Assembly (NCBI RefSeq): GCF_014695385.1
Contig: NZ_JACJOD010000008.1
Coordinates: forward strand, 62,001 to 126,000
From: Trichocoleus sp. FACHB-46
GTDB lineage: Bacteria > Cyanobacteriota > Cyanobacteriia > FACHB-46
Direction: 5' to 3'
DNA: 64,000 bases
In this document: one piece after another, positions 55,150-63,843 of the stretch
Layout of the letters: each line of letters starts with the position of its first letter
How positions within the stretch are numbered: the first letter of the stretch is position 1
Translations under genes and position numbers: made by a program
Notes under the pieces: generated by a model
Database searches by the model: none
What the model saw: only the letters and a program-made list of their open reading frames with translations
What the model was told of the DNA's origin: nothing

Positions 55150-56595
55150 TTGCTAAAAACTTTTTCGACTATGAGCGATACATTTGAGCATCAATGGACC
55201 CGACGAGATTTTCTTAAGGGGATGGGATCTGCTGCGGTAGGCACGACTCTTGCCTCCTGTAGCATTAGTGGCGATCGCAGTGCTAAAGGTTTAACCGAAG
55301 AAGCTTTAGCTATCAAACAGGTAGTCAGGCCAGAAGATCTAGAGAAACCGGATCTCACGGTGGGCTATGTGCCCGTGAATGACTGCGCGCCGTTTGCGAT
55401 CGCCTGGAAAAAAGGCTTTTTTCGGAAGTATGGTCTCAATGTAAAACTCAACCGAGAAGCCAGTTGGGCAACTTCTCGCGATGGCATCATCTTTGGCCGT
55501 ACCGATGCCGCTCCCGTGGTTTCTGGAGCCGTAACTAACGCCCGGATTGGCGCTGAGGGAGCCAGACATGCGCCGCTTTGTGCCGCGATGACGATTCATC
55601 GCCACGGAAACGCCATGACCATGAATCGCAAAATGTGGGATGCAGGCATTCGGCCCTGGCGAGACTACAACGGTGACCTAGAAGCCTTTGGCCGCGACTT
55701 CAGAAACTATTTTGAGAATCAACCCTCCGAGCAGCGGGTTTGGGCAGTGGTGCTCAGTTCTGCCATTTATGAATACTTTGTCCGCTATCTGGCCGCCGCC
55801 GCAGGAATAGACCCGCTAAAGGAATTTCGCGTCATCATTATTCCACCACCGCAGATGGTGAGCAATGTGCGGATTGGGGCAATGCAAGCATACATGGTGG
55901 CGGAGCCGTGGAATAGCCGTGCCATTAGCCCCTTGGGTAAAGGAAAGGAGGGCGTTGGATTTACCTTTGCTCAGGGAAAGGAGATCTGGTTGGGACACCC
56001 CGATCGCTTGTTGGGTGTGATGGAATCGTTCATCAACGAAAATCCCAAAACTTACAGATCTTTAGTCAAAGCCATGATTGAGGCTTGCCAGTATTGCAGC
56101 AAACCGGAAAATCGGGCTGAAGTTGCTCAACTCATTTCCGAGCGATCGTTTACGGGAGCGAAACCCAAATTCACCCGCCCTGCAATCATCGGGGAGTATA
56201 ACTATGGTGGTTTTGACGGCAAAGAGCGGATTGATCGTTCACTCGATACCACGATTTTCTTTGATATCCCTGACAATATCCCCAAGCAACCCAACGAACA
56301 CTCTACCTTCCCGTGGCGATCGCGTAGTATTTGGCTGATGACACAGGCAGCGCGTTGGGGACAAATCAAAGAATTTCCTAAGAACGCCGAAGAACTGGCC
56401 ACCCAAGGTTGGCGAGCTGATTTATATCGTGAGATTGCTGCTGAAATGGGGATCGCCTCTCCCCAAGAAGATTACAAAGTCGAGTCACCGGAAGTATTTA
56501 TTGATAAGAAGGGATTTGACCCCAGCGATCCCGTGGGTTATCTCAACAGTTTTGCTATTCGCGCTAACGCACCCCAACGATTTTTCCTCTCTTAA
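55150..56595 (+). CDS. NrtA/CmpA-family substrate-binding lipoprotein
   Basis: A 481-residue periplasmic binding protein. The N terminus carries a twin-arginine-type signal (TRRDFLKGMGSAAVGTTLAS) ending in a Cys (TLASC) that serves as a lipobox, so it is a Tat-exported lipoprotein. The mature part has the NrtA/CmpA fold features: LTVGYVPVNDCAPFAIAWKK, the substrate-site-like ASWATSRDGIIFG, and AYMVAEPWNSRA. Without its ligand residues compared I cannot choose between nitrate, bicarbonate and cyanate. ATG at 55180 (residue 11) is not needed, since the signal starts just after. Confidence 0.88.
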   Translation: MLKTFSTMSDTFEHQWTRRDFLKGMGSAAVGTTLASCSISGDRSAKGLTEEALAIKQVVRPEDLEKPDLTVGYVPVNDCAPFAIAWKKGFFRKYGLNVKLNREASWATSRDGIIFGRTDAAPVVSGAVTNARIGAEGARHAPLCAAMTIHRHGNAMTMNRKMWDAGIRPWRDYNGDLEAFGRDFRNYFENQPSEQRVWAVVLSSAIYEYFVRYLAAAAGIDPLKEFRVIIIPPPQMVSNVRIGAMQAYMVAEPWNSRAISPLGKGKEGVGFTFAQGKEIWLGHPDRLLGVMESFINENPKTYRSLVKAMIEACQYCSKPENRAEVAQLISERSFTGAKPKFTRPAIIGEYNYGGFDGKERIDRSLDTTIFFDIPDNIPKQPNEHSTFPWRSRSIWLMTQAARWGQIKEFPKNAEELATQGWRADLYREIAAEMGIASPQEDYKVESPEVFIDKKGFDPSDPVGYLNSFAIRANAPQRFFLS

Positions 56596-56634
56596 GGTTT
56601 TGTTCCTTACCTCGTAGCCGCTTCGGAGTTAATC

Positions 56635-57474
56635 ATGGTCAAATCCACTAGCCAGTTTGCTGAGTCTGATAGTCGCACCCCAACTCATCCGGGTGGTTTC
56701 TTGGTAATTGAGAACTTGGTCAAAGCTTATCCCACAGCGGGTGGGGGCGAGTCTGTCGTTTTAGATGGTATTGACTTGACCATTGGTGAAAATGAATTCA
56801 TCTCTGTCATTGGTCACTCGGGTTGCGGTAAATCAACCTTGTTGAAGATTGTTGCGGGTTTAGAAACGGCCAGTGGTGGGTCTGTTAGGCTAGAAGGCAG
56901 AGAAATCCGCAAGCCAGGAGCCGAGCGGATGATGGTATTCCAACACTACTCTTTGTTGCCGTGGCTGACAGTCCGGGAAAACATTCGCTTAGCAGTAGAT
57001 GAGGTGCTAAAGCGCGTCCCTGCTCGTGAGAAACAGCAGATCGTCAATGAACATTTGGCGATGGTGAATCTTACTGCTGCCGCCGACAAATATCCAGACG
57101 AAATTTCGGGTGGGATGAAACAACGAGTCGGGATTGCGCGGGCGATCGCGATTCGGCCCAAGATGCTGCTGATGGATGAACCGTTTGGGGCGCTGGATGC
57201 CTTGACGCGAGGCAAGTTGCAACGGCAAGTGCTGGATATTTGGGAGAACCAACGGCAGGCCGTAATGATGATTACCCACGATGTCGATGAGGCGCTTTAT
57301 ATGTCTGATCGCATCGTCATGATGACCAATGGCCCTGCGGCCAAGATTGGTGAAATTTTAGATGTCCCCTTTCCTCATCCCCGCGATCGCGCTTCAATGC
57401 GTAACTCTCGCGAGTATTTTGACCTCCGGAATTATGTGTTGAACTTCCTCGATCACTACTTCACTCAAGATTAG
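56635..57474 (+). CDS. NrtD/CmpD-type ABC transporter ATP-binding protein
   Basis: A 279-residue ATPase of the nitrate/sulfonate/taurine group. It has Walker A GHSGCGKSTLLKI, signature ISGGMKQRVGIARAI, Walker B MLLMDEPFGALDALTRG and the switch His in MITHDVDEAL. The N-terminal 25 residues are a poorly conserved extension. It follows the binding protein by 39 bases and forms the transporter with the permease, presumably as a permease homodimer since only one permease gene is present. An 81-residue gene follows after 19 bases. Confidence 0.93.
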   Translation: MVKSTSQFAESDSRTPTHPGGFLVIENLVKAYPTAGGGESVVLDGIDLTIGENEFISVIGHSGCGKSTLLKIVAGLETASGGSVRLEGREIRKPGAERMMVFQHYSLLPWLTVRENIRLAVDEVLKRVPAREKQQIVNEHLAMVNLTAAADKYPDEISGGMKQRVGIARAIAIRPKMLLMDEPFGALDALTRGKLQRQVLDIWENQRQAVMMITHDVDEALYMSDRIVMMTNGPAAKIGEILDVPFPHPRDRASMRNSREYFDLRNYVLNFLDHYFTQD

Positions 57475-57493
57475 AGCAGGAGTTGAATTAGCT

Positions 57494-57739
57494 ATGTTTA
57501 CGATTGGCGATTCCGTACAACATCAAATGACTGGGCAGTTAGGCAAATTAGTGGGCTATGGTCATCAAATCTCGGAGCAAGGCGCTTATCTACCCACGTT
57601 ACAAGTCCTAACGACTGATGAACTGGCGCTAACCCATCACCACGAAGTCCTCGAAGACCTCACCTCCGCCTGGGTAGTTCAGCCACTTACTCGCTCTGGA
57701 GAGACAATTCCTGGGGCAGCATCCCTTCAGCAGGTTTAA
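57494..57739 (+). CDS. Small protein linked to the ABC operon
   Basis: An 81-residue protein of no recognised family, 19 bases after the ATPase gene and so probably the last cistron of the operon. A compact beta-type N terminus (FTIGDSVQHQMTGQLGKLVG) and a TLQVLTT strand are followed by a His-rich turn (LTHHHEVLEDL). Its 3' end overlaps the 3' end of the convergent histidine kinase by 53 bases. It could be an accessory or regulatory protein of the transporter; this is position-based only. Confidence 0.7.
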   Translation: MFTIGDSVQHQMTGQLGKLVGYGHQISEQGAYLPTLQVLTTDELALTHHHEVLEDLTSAWVVQPLTRSGETIPGAASLQQV

Positions 57740-58922
57740 CCTCCAGTGGCAAAGTCACCGTGAAGGTAGAGCCAACTCCCACTTGAGAGGCCAACTCGAC
57801 CTCACCTTGCAGCAGTTTAACTAATCGCGCCACGATCGCCAGTCCTAAGCCTGTACTATTCGACAGATAGGACTGGTTATTGGGCATGACTCGAAAATAG
57901 GGATCAAAAATCTGAGTTTGGTTGTCAGGCTCAATCCCAACTCCTGTATCGCTAATCGCGATCGCCCAAGTTTGGTTGGGTTGGGTTTCACAGGTGATAT
58001 GAATCGAGCCTGTTTCGGTGTAGCGAATGGCGTTACTAAGCAGATTCATCAACACCTGCTGCAAGCGTAAAGCGTCAGTGACGACTTCTTCAGGAGCGCG
58101 ATCGCAGTCAACTACCAACTGCAACTCTTTGCTGCGGGCTAAAGGTTCAACAATTTCTAAAGTCTGCTGAATAATCCCTCGTATTTGAATCGGTGCTAGG
58201 TGCAGCTTCATCCTGCCAGCATCGTACCGAGAAATTTCTAAAGCATCGTTGATCAAGTGGAGCAACTGCCGACCGCTGCGGAGAATGCGCTCAATGTGCT
58301 CCAACTCTTGATAGTTATCTTTATCTTCCTCGGGCTGTCGGTGTTTACGTAAAAACAGATCCGAGTAGCCAATGATGGAAGTTAAGGGAGTTTTGAGTTC
58401 ATGGGCTAGGTGCGACAAATTCTCTTTGCTGGCCCGCACTAAACGAGTTAACTCTTGATTGGTGAGTTTCAGTTGCGTCTGTAGCTGCTCTAGTTCTTTC
58501 AGCCGTCCGTGGGTATAGCTCTTAAAACAACGAGCGATCGCTTCATCAATTACCGTGTCAATCAAGCGCACAGCTCGCAGTAGTTCTTTGGGGGAGCTTT
58601 GCAGCAATCCTGTCTCTAAAGTTTCAAAGATCACGGCGCGTAGTAGACGGTACTCACGGGCGATTTCGGCTGGGTCAAATCCTTGCTCGGCGCGGACGAT
58701 GCCATGTTCTAAACTGCTTTCGACTAGCTTTTGTAGGTCTCCTTCTCCGTCATTCGACAAAATGCTAGCCATTGCCTGCAAAACTTTGGGGAAGCTATTG
58801 CGCAGGGCTTTGTAAGTCAGCTCCTGAGCAATTTCGATTTGGCTATCCTGCCGTACAGCACTCACCCAATTTTGCTCAATGATCTCTATCTTGTCGGTCA
58901 GTAGTTGCCCAAAGTCCACCAT
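57687..58922 (-). CDS. RsbRD_N-type histidine kinase, copy A
   Basis: A 411-residue soluble kinase. Residues about 10-155 resemble the RsbRD_N domain (IEIIEQNWVSAVRQDSQIEI, FDPAEIAREYRLLRAVIFE) found in sigma-B-type stressosome proteins. A short coiled coil leads to HisKA (LSHLAHELKTPLTSIIGYSD, His near 175) and HATPase_c (LLSNAIRYTETGS, STGLGLAIVARLVKLLQG). No receiver is attached. It is adjacent to and clearly paralogous with the next gene (59053-60285), with matching domain layout. Its 3' end overlaps the 81-residue gene by 53 bases. Confidence 0.9.
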   Translation of the reverse strand: MVDFGQLLTDKIEIIEQNWVSAVRQDSQIEIAQELTYKALRNSFPKVLQAMASILSNDGEGDLQKLVESSLEHGIVRAEQGFDPAEIAREYRLLRAVIFETLETGLLQSSPKELLRAVRLIDTVIDEAIARCFKSYTHGRLKELEQLQTQLKLTNQELTRLVRASKENLSHLAHELKTPLTSIIGYSDLFLRKHRQPEEDKDNYQELEHIERILRSGRQLLHLINDALEISRYDAGRMKLHLAPIQIRGIIQQTLEIVEPLARSKELQLVVDCDRAPEEVVTDALRLQQVLMNLLSNAIRYTETGSIHITCETQPNQTWAIAISDTGVGIEPDNQTQIFDPYFRVMPNNQSYLSNSTGLGLAIVARLVKLLQGEVELASQVGVGSTFTVTLPLEVKPAEGMLPQELSLQSE

Positions 58923-59052
58923 ATTGCTGCTTGCCGTTTGGCTGCGATCGCCTGCTGATTAGAAGTAGCTTAACCAGCCCGCCTTGACTCTCGCCTCGTA
59001 CGAGGGAAAGAATTTTGCTGTCTTTGATTGGCTACCTCTTCAGCATTAAAGC

Positions 59053-60285
59053 TTACCTGACCAAGCTGGTAAGGCCGATAGACGGATTGGCGGCTGAAAT
59101 ATGTTGCGGAAAAACGACGGTGAAGGTAGAGCCTACATGCAACTCCGACACCAGTTGAATTTGACCCTGCAACAACTGCACCAATCGCGCCACGATCGCT
59201 AAGCCTAGGCCAGTACTCTCGGGCAATACCGAGGGGGAGTGATCGTTGACTCGAAAGTAAGGATCAAAGACTCGTACTTGATCTTCAGAACTAATGCCCA
59301 GCCCTGTATCAGCGATCGCGATCGACCAATGTTGATCGGGTAGGCTGTGACACTGGACATGAACTGTCCCTGTATCCGTATAACGAATCGCATTGCTAAT
59401 CAGGTTAGTAATGACCTGCTGCAAGCGGAGAGGATCGGTTGCGATCTTGGCAGGAGCCGCATCGTAATCAATGTCTAGGATCAGTCCTTTTGCTAGTGCT
59501 ACGGGTTCTAGCATTTCCATCACGCTATTGACGACTAAGCGCACATCAATTTCAGTCAGCTGAAGCTGCATGTTGCCTGCTTCGTAACGCGACAGCTCTA
59601 AAACATTATTGATCAAGCGCAATAGGCCGCGGCCATGCCGGAGCACCCGCTCAATATTCTCGATACTCGGGAAGTTATCTTTTACCTCAAATTGTTGCCG
59701 CTGCTGCTGACGCAAAAAGAGTTCTGAGTAGCCAATGATGGAATTGAGTGGCGTTTTGAGTTCGTGGGCTAATAAAGAAAGATTCTCTTGGCTGGTGCGG
59801 ACTAAACGGGTTAACTCTTGATTGGTGAGGGCAAGCTGGCTTTGGAGTTGGTCCAGTTCTCGGAGTCGCTCTTCTACATAACTCTTGAAGCATTGAGCGA
59901 TCGCCTCATCCACCACCACGTCAATCAGCCGGAACGCTCGAATGATGGCGGCGGGCTCTGCCTGTAGTAACTCAGTCTGTAAAGCTGTGAAAATTTCTGA
60001 GCGCAACAGGCGATATTCCCGCGCAATTTCTCTGGGGTCAAATCCTTGCTCCGCCCGCCAAATCCCATGATTAAGACTGGCAGCTACTAGCTCCTGCACA
60101 TTACTGTCCTGAGATTCACAAAGTACAGTAGCCATTGCGGCCAAGACGTGAGGAATATGATTGCGAATCGCTGTCGGAGAGAGGTCATCTGCACTTTCAA
60201 TGTGCTGATCTTGATGCACTGCTTCTACCCACTGCTCAACTATGGCCTCAGTCTTCTCAACCAGGATTCGCCCAAAATCTTTCAT
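59053..60285 (-). CDS. RsbRD_N-type histidine kinase, copy B
   Basis: A 410-residue soluble kinase with the same order as the neighbouring copy A: RsbRD_N-like N terminus (IVEQWVEAVHQDQHIES, FDPREIAREYRLLRSEIF), coiled coil (LDQLQSQLALTNQELTRLV), HisKA (LSLLAHELKTPLNSIIGYSE) and HATPase_c (LISNAIRYTDTGT, STGLGLAIVARLVQLLQG). It is upstream of copy A with a 130-base spacer. The two copies differ at many residues, so the duplication is not recent. Each could sense a different signal through its N-terminal domain; no output regulator is adjacent. Confidence 0.9.
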   Translation of the reverse strand: MKDFGRILVEKTEAIVEQWVEAVHQDQHIESADDLSPTAIRNHIPHVLAAMATVLCESQDSNVQELVAASLNHGIWRAEQGFDPREIAREYRLLRSEIFTALQTELLQAEPAAIIRAFRLIDVVVDEAIAQCFKSYVEERLRELDQLQSQLALTNQELTRLVRTSQENLSLLAHELKTPLNSIIGYSELFLRQQQRQQFEVKDNFPSIENIERVLRHGRGLLRLINNVLELSRYEAGNMQLQLTEIDVRLVVNSVMEMLEPVALAKGLILDIDYDAAPAKIATDPLRLQQVITNLISNAIRYTDTGTVHVQCHSLPDQHWSIAIADTGLGISSEDQVRVFDPYFRVNDHSPSVLPESTGLGLAIVARLVQLLQGQIQLVSELHVGSTFTVVFPQHISAANPSIGLTSLVR

Positions 60286-60432
60286 CGTTAGAATCCGGAG
60301 GAGTGGTAGAAAAATCTTCTCTCTCTGGTATGAAGCCAGTCTAACGATTACCCATCTATTCCGCTAGTCGTAGAAACCGGAGTGGGAGTGCAGTATTGCT
60401 GCATGGCGGCGATATTGTTGATATTTGTCGCT

Positions 60433-61344
60433 TCAGAGCATCACTTCATCAATGCGATCGAGGTTTACTAACCAATCTGCTACCGGAGCGACTGCTAAAT
60501 CACTAGAGTGACGCTGACAGCGGCCCGAAAACTGGCAATCGTCACAGCGTTCTATGGCTATGTTCACTTGGGGAAACGGTTCACCCTGCTGATATTGTTC
60601 AAGCCAGTCTGTGAGTTGCTGTAGCAGTTGCGTCAACTCTTGCCGTGTCTGCTCATGCCAGGTGGAACTGTAGGGGAAGGTGAGGCTTTGGGGTAACGGA
60701 GCCTTCGTTGGGTCATCCTGAGCTTGCACGAACCAGTAAGTCAAAGAAATTTGTTCTGGTAAATAGGCACTAGTTTCTGCCAGCACAAATGGATATAGAC
60801 GAGTTTGCCAATTGTGCGCCAGCCAATTTTGCTGCGGCGGACGAGGGTAAGTTTTCCAGTCTAGAATTCTGGCTTGTTGCTCCTCCAACATGACCAAGTC
60901 ATAAATCACCGTGATTGGATAGCCTTGTACACTGCAAGTCCGACGGTGCTCGCTTTGTCGCCAAGTAGCATCTGAAGGAGTAGCCAGCCCGACAATTTCT
61001 GGAACTGCGGCTAGCAAGGTACTGACACAGTGCTGCATCTGAGCATCTTCTGCCATGAGGGCGTCGATGGGTAGTCCCAGTTCCCGTTGCTGCATCAATA
61101 AGTGGAAGCGGCTGCCCCATGCCTGATGGGCTTGTTGTTCTGGGGTGGAGGGTGAGCCAAGTTGCTCTAGATAAATATGTTGAAACTTCCGGGGACAACT
61201 CTCTAGCAGGTTCAATTGCCCCTGAGACAGCCGCAACCTAGGCTCGGCGCTGTCAGCGATCGCCCCATTGACCGCAGCGTTACTGGCAATGTTACTCACA
61301 ACATTATTAGCAACATCGAAGTTAGTCTCCCAATGGCTCTGCAT
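60433..61344 (-). CDS. PD-(D/E)XK nuclease-family protein with Cys cluster motif
   Basis: A 303-residue RecB/Cas4-like nuclease-fold protein. The core shows VIYDLVMLEEQQARILDWKTYPR (D and DxK, about 148-170) as the PD-(D/E)XK active site. Four Cys suggest a [4Fe-4S] cluster as in AddB and Cas4: one in LESCPRKF (about 50) and three in CDDCQFSGRC (about 264-273). The enzyme is stand-alone, with no CRISPR or helicase partner. The start at 61344 is 2 bases beyond the fibrillin gene's stop, so the two are co-transcribed. A role in DNA repair is inference. Confidence 0.82.
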   Translation of the reverse strand: MQSHWETNFDVANNVVSNIASNAAVNGAIADSAEPRLRLSQGQLNLLESCPRKFQHIYLEQLGSPSTPEQQAHQAWGSRFHLLMQQRELGLPIDALMAEDAQMQHCVSTLLAAVPEIVGLATPSDATWRQSEHRRTCSVQGYPITVIYDLVMLEEQQARILDWKTYPRPPQQNWLAHNWQTRLYPFVLAETSAYLPEQISLTYWFVQAQDDPTKAPLPQSLTFPYSSTWHEQTRQELTQLLQQLTDWLEQYQQGEPFPQVNIAIERCDDCQFSGRCQRHSSDLAVAPVADWLVNLDRIDEVML

Positions 61345-61346
61345 GA

Positions 61347-61937
61347 TTACTCTCGCACTTTGGTCAAGACGAAAACGCTGCCTTCATTGCCCCGCCCGAT
61401 GCGTAAGTCGGCATCGAGATAAGTAATATCTAGCCAGCCTTTCTGATCGCGGTCGGCAATACTAAAGTCGATCGCGAAGAATTTTTCCCCAGACTCCAGC
61501 CGTTGCACAAATTGAGATGGCCACTGATAGCCAAGCAGCCGCTGTAACCCCAACACAGAGCGCTCAAACTTTACCTCAACCCGTCGCTCTGAAACTGCTT
61601 GGAAGCGGGCCGCAACACTGACCAAGCCTTCTAAGTAGGGCAAGCCATGCACTTCCGCTAAGTTATAGATCTTGGCTTCGGCAGCCCGAATGTATTGGTA
61701 AATCTGCCCCAACTTCAGCAAAGGAAATTGATCAATATTGAGTAGACCACGACTGGTTGTGTAGAGTAAACGCCAATTACCGTCTAAAAGATCACTGGCT
61801 TCCGTCGGCCGTGGGGTAGGATTGCGGTCTTCCAATTGAGCGATCGCTGCTAATATAGCCAGTTGATCGCGCTCTGTGGCGAGCAAACCTCGATTCTTCC
61901 CTGCGATCGCTTCTAATAACTCTGCCTTGCCTAACAT
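61347..61937 (-). CDS. PAP/fibrillin family protein
   Basis: A 196-residue plastid-lipid-associated protein (fibrillin) homologue. Family features are the opening KAELLEAIAGKNRGL, the PTEASDLLDGNWRLLYTTS segment and the C-terminal WLDITYLDADLRIGRGNEGS. The fold is a lipocalin-like barrel with a helical N terminus; members associate with thylakoid membranes or lipid droplets and influence photosynthetic stress tolerance. It has no signal peptide or membrane helix. It is the first gene of a two-gene unit with the nuclease-like gene. Confidence 0.88.
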   Translation of the reverse strand: MLGKAELLEAIAGKNRGLLATERDQLAILAAIAQLEDRNPTPRPTEASDLLDGNWRLLYTTSRGLLNIDQFPLLKLGQIYQYIRAAEAKIYNLAEVHGLPYLEGLVSVAARFQAVSERRVEVKFERSVLGLQRLLGYQWPSQFVQRLESGEKFFAIDFSIADRDQKGWLDITYLDADLRIGRGNEGSVFVLTKVRE

Positions 61938-62149
61938 CGGAGCTGACCTCTACTAGCTGGTCTGATCTTGATCGTGTTACAGCAACTTGATAAGTGTTAG
62001 AGCAACTTTACAAATCTTTTGAGGCCTTTCTTGACTTCAACCCAAATATCCGCTAGAGATGTCTTCACGAAATTCACCACTCGGTGGTAGACTCTGGGCA
62101 TCTCCGTTCGTCAGAATAAAAAAGTAGCTACTCTAGGCCGAACCTTAGC

Positions 62150-62386
62150 ATGTACAACCCTTCTTTGCGGCAGCACGCTCGTAGCGAACGCGCTCCCATC
62201 ATTCCATTACAGCAAGAGTCTTCAATTTTAGACTGGCTGGAGGCAAATGGTCGTCTGTTGGCTCGCGATAGTCAAGATTTCGACTACTCCGATAATGAGG
62301 AAGAAATCGCCGAGCTTATGGCGGTTGATGATGGCACCTATGACACCGATGACGATGACGACGATGCCCTCGATCTCGATGAATAG
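62150..62386 (+). CDS. DUF3134 family protein
   Basis: A 78-residue cyanobacterial protein. It begins MYNPSLRQHARSERAPIIPL and has the DUF3134-type core SILDWLEANGRLLARD, then a very acidic tail (TDDDDDDALDLDE). Charge suggests a soluble, possibly disordered C terminus. The function is unknown. It is 119 bases before mraY and in the same direction, but that gene has its own GTG start and probably its own leader. Confidence 0.85.
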   Translation: MYNPSLRQHARSERAPIIPLQQESSILDWLEANGRLLARDSQDFDYSDNEEEIAELMAVDDGTYDTDDDDDDALDLDE

Positions 62387-62505
62387 AGCGAGTTGGTATC
62401 GCTCTAAGTTTGGCAATCGCCCAAATGGGTAAAATTTTGTCCTGAATTTCCAAAGATCAGCTCGAAATCTTTGGCATGTGTGGTGTGAAGTGAGATGACA
62501 ATCCA

Positions 62506-63609
62506 GTGGACGCAAAACTATTTTCTGACCGATCCATCAAGCTGACTGGGACGATGCTGCTGCTAGCGCTGTGGACAGGACTAAGCTTTGCCGCCTCAGC
62601 GCTAGATTGGTTTGCCAACCGCCCCCTCTGGCAAGGGCTTTCGTTGACTTTGCCATTGTGGATTTGTGGCCTAGTAACCGCCGCATTAGGTTACTGGGCT
62701 GTACCCTTGCTCCGGGCGCTGAAAACCGGGCAATTTATTCGGGAAGACGGACCCCAAGGCCACTTAAAGAAAGCAGGCACCCCAACGATGGGTGGCATTT
62801 TCTTTGTGCCTGCGGCGGTAGCGATCGCGCTGCTCTGGTCTGGATTTAATGCCAATGTAGTAGCAGTCTCAGCCCTGACACTCGGCTACGGTTTCATCGG
62901 TTGGCTAGACGACTGGCAAGTATTACGCCGCAAGTCCAATAAAGGCATCTCGCCCCGAATGAAGCTCGCCCTGCAAGTCATGTTTGGCGGGCTATTCTGT
63001 CTTTGGCTGATGCTGACTCAAGGCGAAAGCATTACCACGGTGGCTCTCCCCTTTGGACTGGCACTGCCTTTAGGATTGCTGTTTTGGCCCTTGGCTTGGT
63101 TTGTGTTGGTGTCGGAGAGTAATGCCACCAACCTCACCGATGGTCTTGATGGCCTGGCAGGCGGCACCGGAGCGATCGCTCTCTTAGGGTTAGGTGCTTT
63201 GGTTGCACCGACTCATCCTGAATTAATGCTGTTTTGTGGTTGCCTCAGTGGTGGCTGTCTGGGCTTCTTAATGCATAACCGGAACCCCGCTCGCGTCTTC
63301 ATGGGAGACACGGGTTCCTTGGCCTTAGGGGGAGCCTTAGCTGCGATCGCTCTAATCACCAATACTCTGTGGGCATTGCTAATTCTCGGGGGCCTCTTCC
63401 TAGCGGAAACCCTATCAGTAATCGCGCAAGTCAGCTATTTCAAGGCGACTAAAGGCCCTGACGGAGTCGGCAAGCGCCTATTCAAAATGGCCCCTCTCCA
63501 TCACCATCTAGAGCTCTCCGGTTGGTCAGAAAACCAAATTGTGTCACGGTTTTACCTAACAGGGGGATGTTTGGTTCTAGTGTGTCTACTGCTTCACCTC
63601 TTTGTTTAA
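62506..63609 (+). CDS. mraY: Phospho-N-acetylmuramoyl-pentapeptide transferase
   Basis: A 367-residue integral membrane enzyme that makes lipid I from UDP-MurNAc-pentapeptide and undecaprenyl phosphate in peptidoglycan synthesis. About ten transmembrane helices are readable. Hallmarks are HLKKAGTPTMGGIFFV, YGFIGWLDDWQV, SNATNLTDGLDGLAGG, HNRNPARVFMGDTGSLALG and the His-rich APLHHHLELSGWSENQIV. The GTG start at 62506 gives normal length; it is not in a dcw cluster here. A strong intrinsic terminator follows at 63641. Confidence 0.96.
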   Translation: MDAKLFSDRSIKLTGTMLLLALWTGLSFAASALDWFANRPLWQGLSLTLPLWICGLVTAALGYWAVPLLRALKTGQFIREDGPQGHLKKAGTPTMGGIFFVPAAVAIALLWSGFNANVVAVSALTLGYGFIGWLDDWQVLRRKSNKGISPRMKLALQVMFGGLFCLWLMLTQGESITTVALPFGLALPLGLLFWPLAWFVLVSESNATNLTDGLDGLAGGTGAIALLGLGALVAPTHPELMLFCGCLSGGCLGFLMHNRNPARVFMGDTGSLALGGALAAIALITNTLWALLILGGLFLAETLSVIAQVSYFKATKGPDGVGKRLFKMAPLHHHLELSGWSENQIVSRFYLTGGCLVLVCLLLHLFV

Positions 63610-63640
63610 GCGTCTTCTAAAACTGGATTAAATCTAAAAG

Positions 63641-63666
63641 TTCGGACTCCTTGCCAGGGGTTCGAA
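63641..63666 (+). terminator. mraY: Intrinsic terminator of mraY
   Basis: TTCGGACTCC (63641-63650) pairs with GGGGTTCGAA (63657-63666), 10 bp with two G-U pairs and a 6-base loop, followed by seven T. It lies about 30 bases after the mraY stop. Confidence 0.92.
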
Positions 63667-63843
63667 TTTTTTTAGTACCAGCTCGATTCCTTAAAACGAG
63701 TGAGAGATAGTACGAAGAGGAGTTAAACCATTCGAGCTAGTAACCTAAAGATTAGGTAAACCGCTGGTTATATCTAGCTACTCTAAAGCCCATAGCGTTT
63801 ATGGTTGGGAGCATCTAAGCAATTTCCCCTGCACTTAGGGTTT

